Shown here: positions 63,017-64,000 of the stretch, piece after piece | Layout: every line of letters begins with the position of its first letter | How positions within the stretch are numbered: the first letter of the stretch is position 1 | Assembly: GCF_030681155.1 (NCBI RefSeq) | Contig: NZ_JAUXXE010000043.1 | Location: 1 to 64,000, forward strand | DNA: 64,000 bases | Reading direction: 5' to 3' | Source of the DNA: Phenylobacterium sp. | GTDB taxonomy: Bacteria > Pseudomonadota > Alphaproteobacteria > Caulobacterales > Caulobacteraceae | Notes under the pieces: model-generated | What the model was told of the DNA's origin: nothing | What the model saw: the letters and a program-made list of their open reading frames with translations, nothing else | Databases searched by the model: none | Made by a program: the position numbers and the translations under genes

Positions 63017-64000
63017 CTAGCTGGCCAGTGCGCCCGACGCCTTCAACGCTTCGATGGCGGCCGGCGAGAAGCCCCAGTCTCCCAACGCCTCCTGATCGTG
63101 CGCGCCGATAGCGGGCGGCGGGCCTTGGATCGCGCCCGGCGTGGCCGAGAACCTCGGCGCGGGGGCCGGCTGGATCACGCCTTCCAATTCCACGAAGGTC
63201 TTCCGCGCCACATTGTGCGCGTGCTTGGGCGCCTCATCGAGATCGAGCACCGGCGCGAAACAGACGTCCGTAGCGTCCATGATCTCGCACCACTCGGCCT
63301 GGGTCTTCTGGGCGATCACGTGGCCCAGCTTCTCGCGCAGCGAATCCCAGCTGCCGCGATCCATCTGCGCCGCGAACTCGGGATCGTTGATCCCCGTCTT
63401 CTCCAGCAGCAGGGCATAGAACTGCGGTTCGATCGAGCCGATCGAGATCCACTTGCCGTCAGCGCACTGATAGGTGTCGTAGAAGTGGGCGCCGCCATCC
63501 AGCAGGTTGCCCCGCCGCTCGTCCTTCCACATGCCGCCGGCCTTGAAACCGTAGAACATGGACATCAGCGAAGCTGCGCCGTCGCTCATGGCGCAGTCGA
63601 TTACCTGACCGCGGCCGGTCGAGCGTGCATTCAGAACACCGGCCAGCAGGCCAAAGGCGAGATAGAGCGCCCCGCCGCCGAAATCGCCGACCAGATTGAG
63701 CGGCGGGATCGGCTTGTCCTTCGTGCCAATGGCGTGCAGCGCCCCGGTGATGGCGATGTAGTTCATGTCATGGCCGGCGGCGTTGGCGTAGGGGCCGAAC
63801 TGGCCCCAGCCGGTCATCCGCCCATAGACCAGCTTGGGATTGCGCTTCAGCGCCACGTCCGGTCCCAGCCCCAGTCGTTCCATCACGCCCGGCCGGAAGC
63901 CCTCGAAGACCGCATCGGCGCCCTCCATCAGCTTCAGGCAGGTCTCGATGGCGTCCGGGTTCTTGAGATCCAGCCCGATGGACCGACGGCCCCGGCTGGT
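63017..64000 (-). CDS. CaiB/BaiF family III CoA transferase (AMACR-like), cut by window end
   Basis: 327 residues are visible and the frame is open to base 64000, so the N-terminus lies outside. [33 protein letters not shown], and the catalytic Asp in [15 protein letters not shown] are standard. The C-terminal WEHDGGA-like domain ([41 protein letters not shown]) matches alpha-methylacyl-CoA racemases. It probably acts on branched acyl-CoAs in fatty-acid or sterol breakdown. It converges on pstS. Confidence 0.92.
   Translation of the reverse strand, partial: TSRGRRSIGLDLKNPDAIETCLKLMEGADAVFEGFRPGVMERLGLGPDVALKRNPKLVYGRMTGWGQFGPYANAAGHDMNYIAITGALHAIGTKDKPIPPLNLVGDFGGGALYLAFGLLAGVLNARSTGRGQVIDCAMSDGAASLMSMFYGFKAGGMWKDERRGNLLDGGAHFYDTYQCADGKWISIGSIEPQFYALLLEKTGINDPEFAAQMDRGSWDSLREKLGHVIAQKTQAEWCEIMDATDVCFAPVLDLDEAPKHAHNVARKTFVELEGVIQPAPAPRFSATPGAIQGPPPAIGAHDQEALGDWGFSPAAIEALKASGALAS

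Overview
The window is GC-rich, densely coded DNA of an alphaproteobacterium, most likely Caulobacteraceae (Caulobacter/Phenylobacterium type). Reasons: the FtsZ paralog closely resembles Caulobacter FtsZ in its globular part, the EcfG-like sigma factor, the chromosomal rlpA-tmk-holB-tatD block, the PTS-type GlcNAc genes with NagB-II and NagA, many TonB/xenobiotic genes, and the promoter shape in front of the tRNA. It reads as chromosome: there is no IS element, prophage, integrase, CRISPR array or rRNA.

Layout. 1-8500 is a stress and signalling stretch: the end of a LysR regulator, an EcfG-like ECF sigma factor, a two-gene module of a tandem-domain KaiC-like ATPase and a hybrid histidine kinase, exonuclease III, a YflT-type stress protein, a small PepSY-like lipoprotein and an iron-dependent redox enzyme. 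8600-16800 holds a small Oxidored-like protein, TrhO, an SDR-SDR-MFS operon divergent from an HxlR regulator, a thioesterase, and a globin/cytochrome P450 pair divergent from a TetR regulator. 16900-25500 looks like an uptake and degradation cluster: heme-type monooxygenase, serine hydrolase, TonB receptor, a double-TetR regulator, arylsulfatase and haloalkane dehalogenase.

25900-29400 is an N-acetylglucosamine locus with a broken transporter: the remnant of nagE is fused head to head with a 5'-truncated GntR regulator, while NagB-II and NagA are intact. 29400-31400 is a copper-delivery group (DUF2946, PCuAC, SCO) ending in a decayed PepSY-TM gene. 31400-39000 has a flavin monooxygenase, the operon rlpA-tmk-holB-tatD-MBL-purN, tRNA-Ser(UGA) and an orphan ATP-grasp protein. 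39200-45700 contains a D-aminoacylase, a GbsR-regulated cydAB-DUF2474 operon with a perfect 18-bp operator palindrome, and a Rnk-Nudix-Rnk operon. 46300-54800 holds hemD, metY, an outer-membrane protein, a tail-less second FtsZ beside an orphan LpxA, the rRNA-modifying pair rsmC-rsuA and a PPOX flavoprotein. 54800-64000 has a large hybrid kinase, an atypical CoA transferase, an MFS transporter, TusA, a BrkB protein, PstS behind a three-repeat Pho box, and a CoA transferase that runs off the end.

The most unusual items are the KaiC/pseudo-receiver kinase module, the head-to-head nagE/gntR fusion, FtsZ without its C-terminal linker and peptide next to a stand-alone LpxA, and the CoA transferase made of two CaiB-like halves with no visible catalytic Asp. 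All functional statements come from reading the sequence and knowledge of the families; no database search was run.
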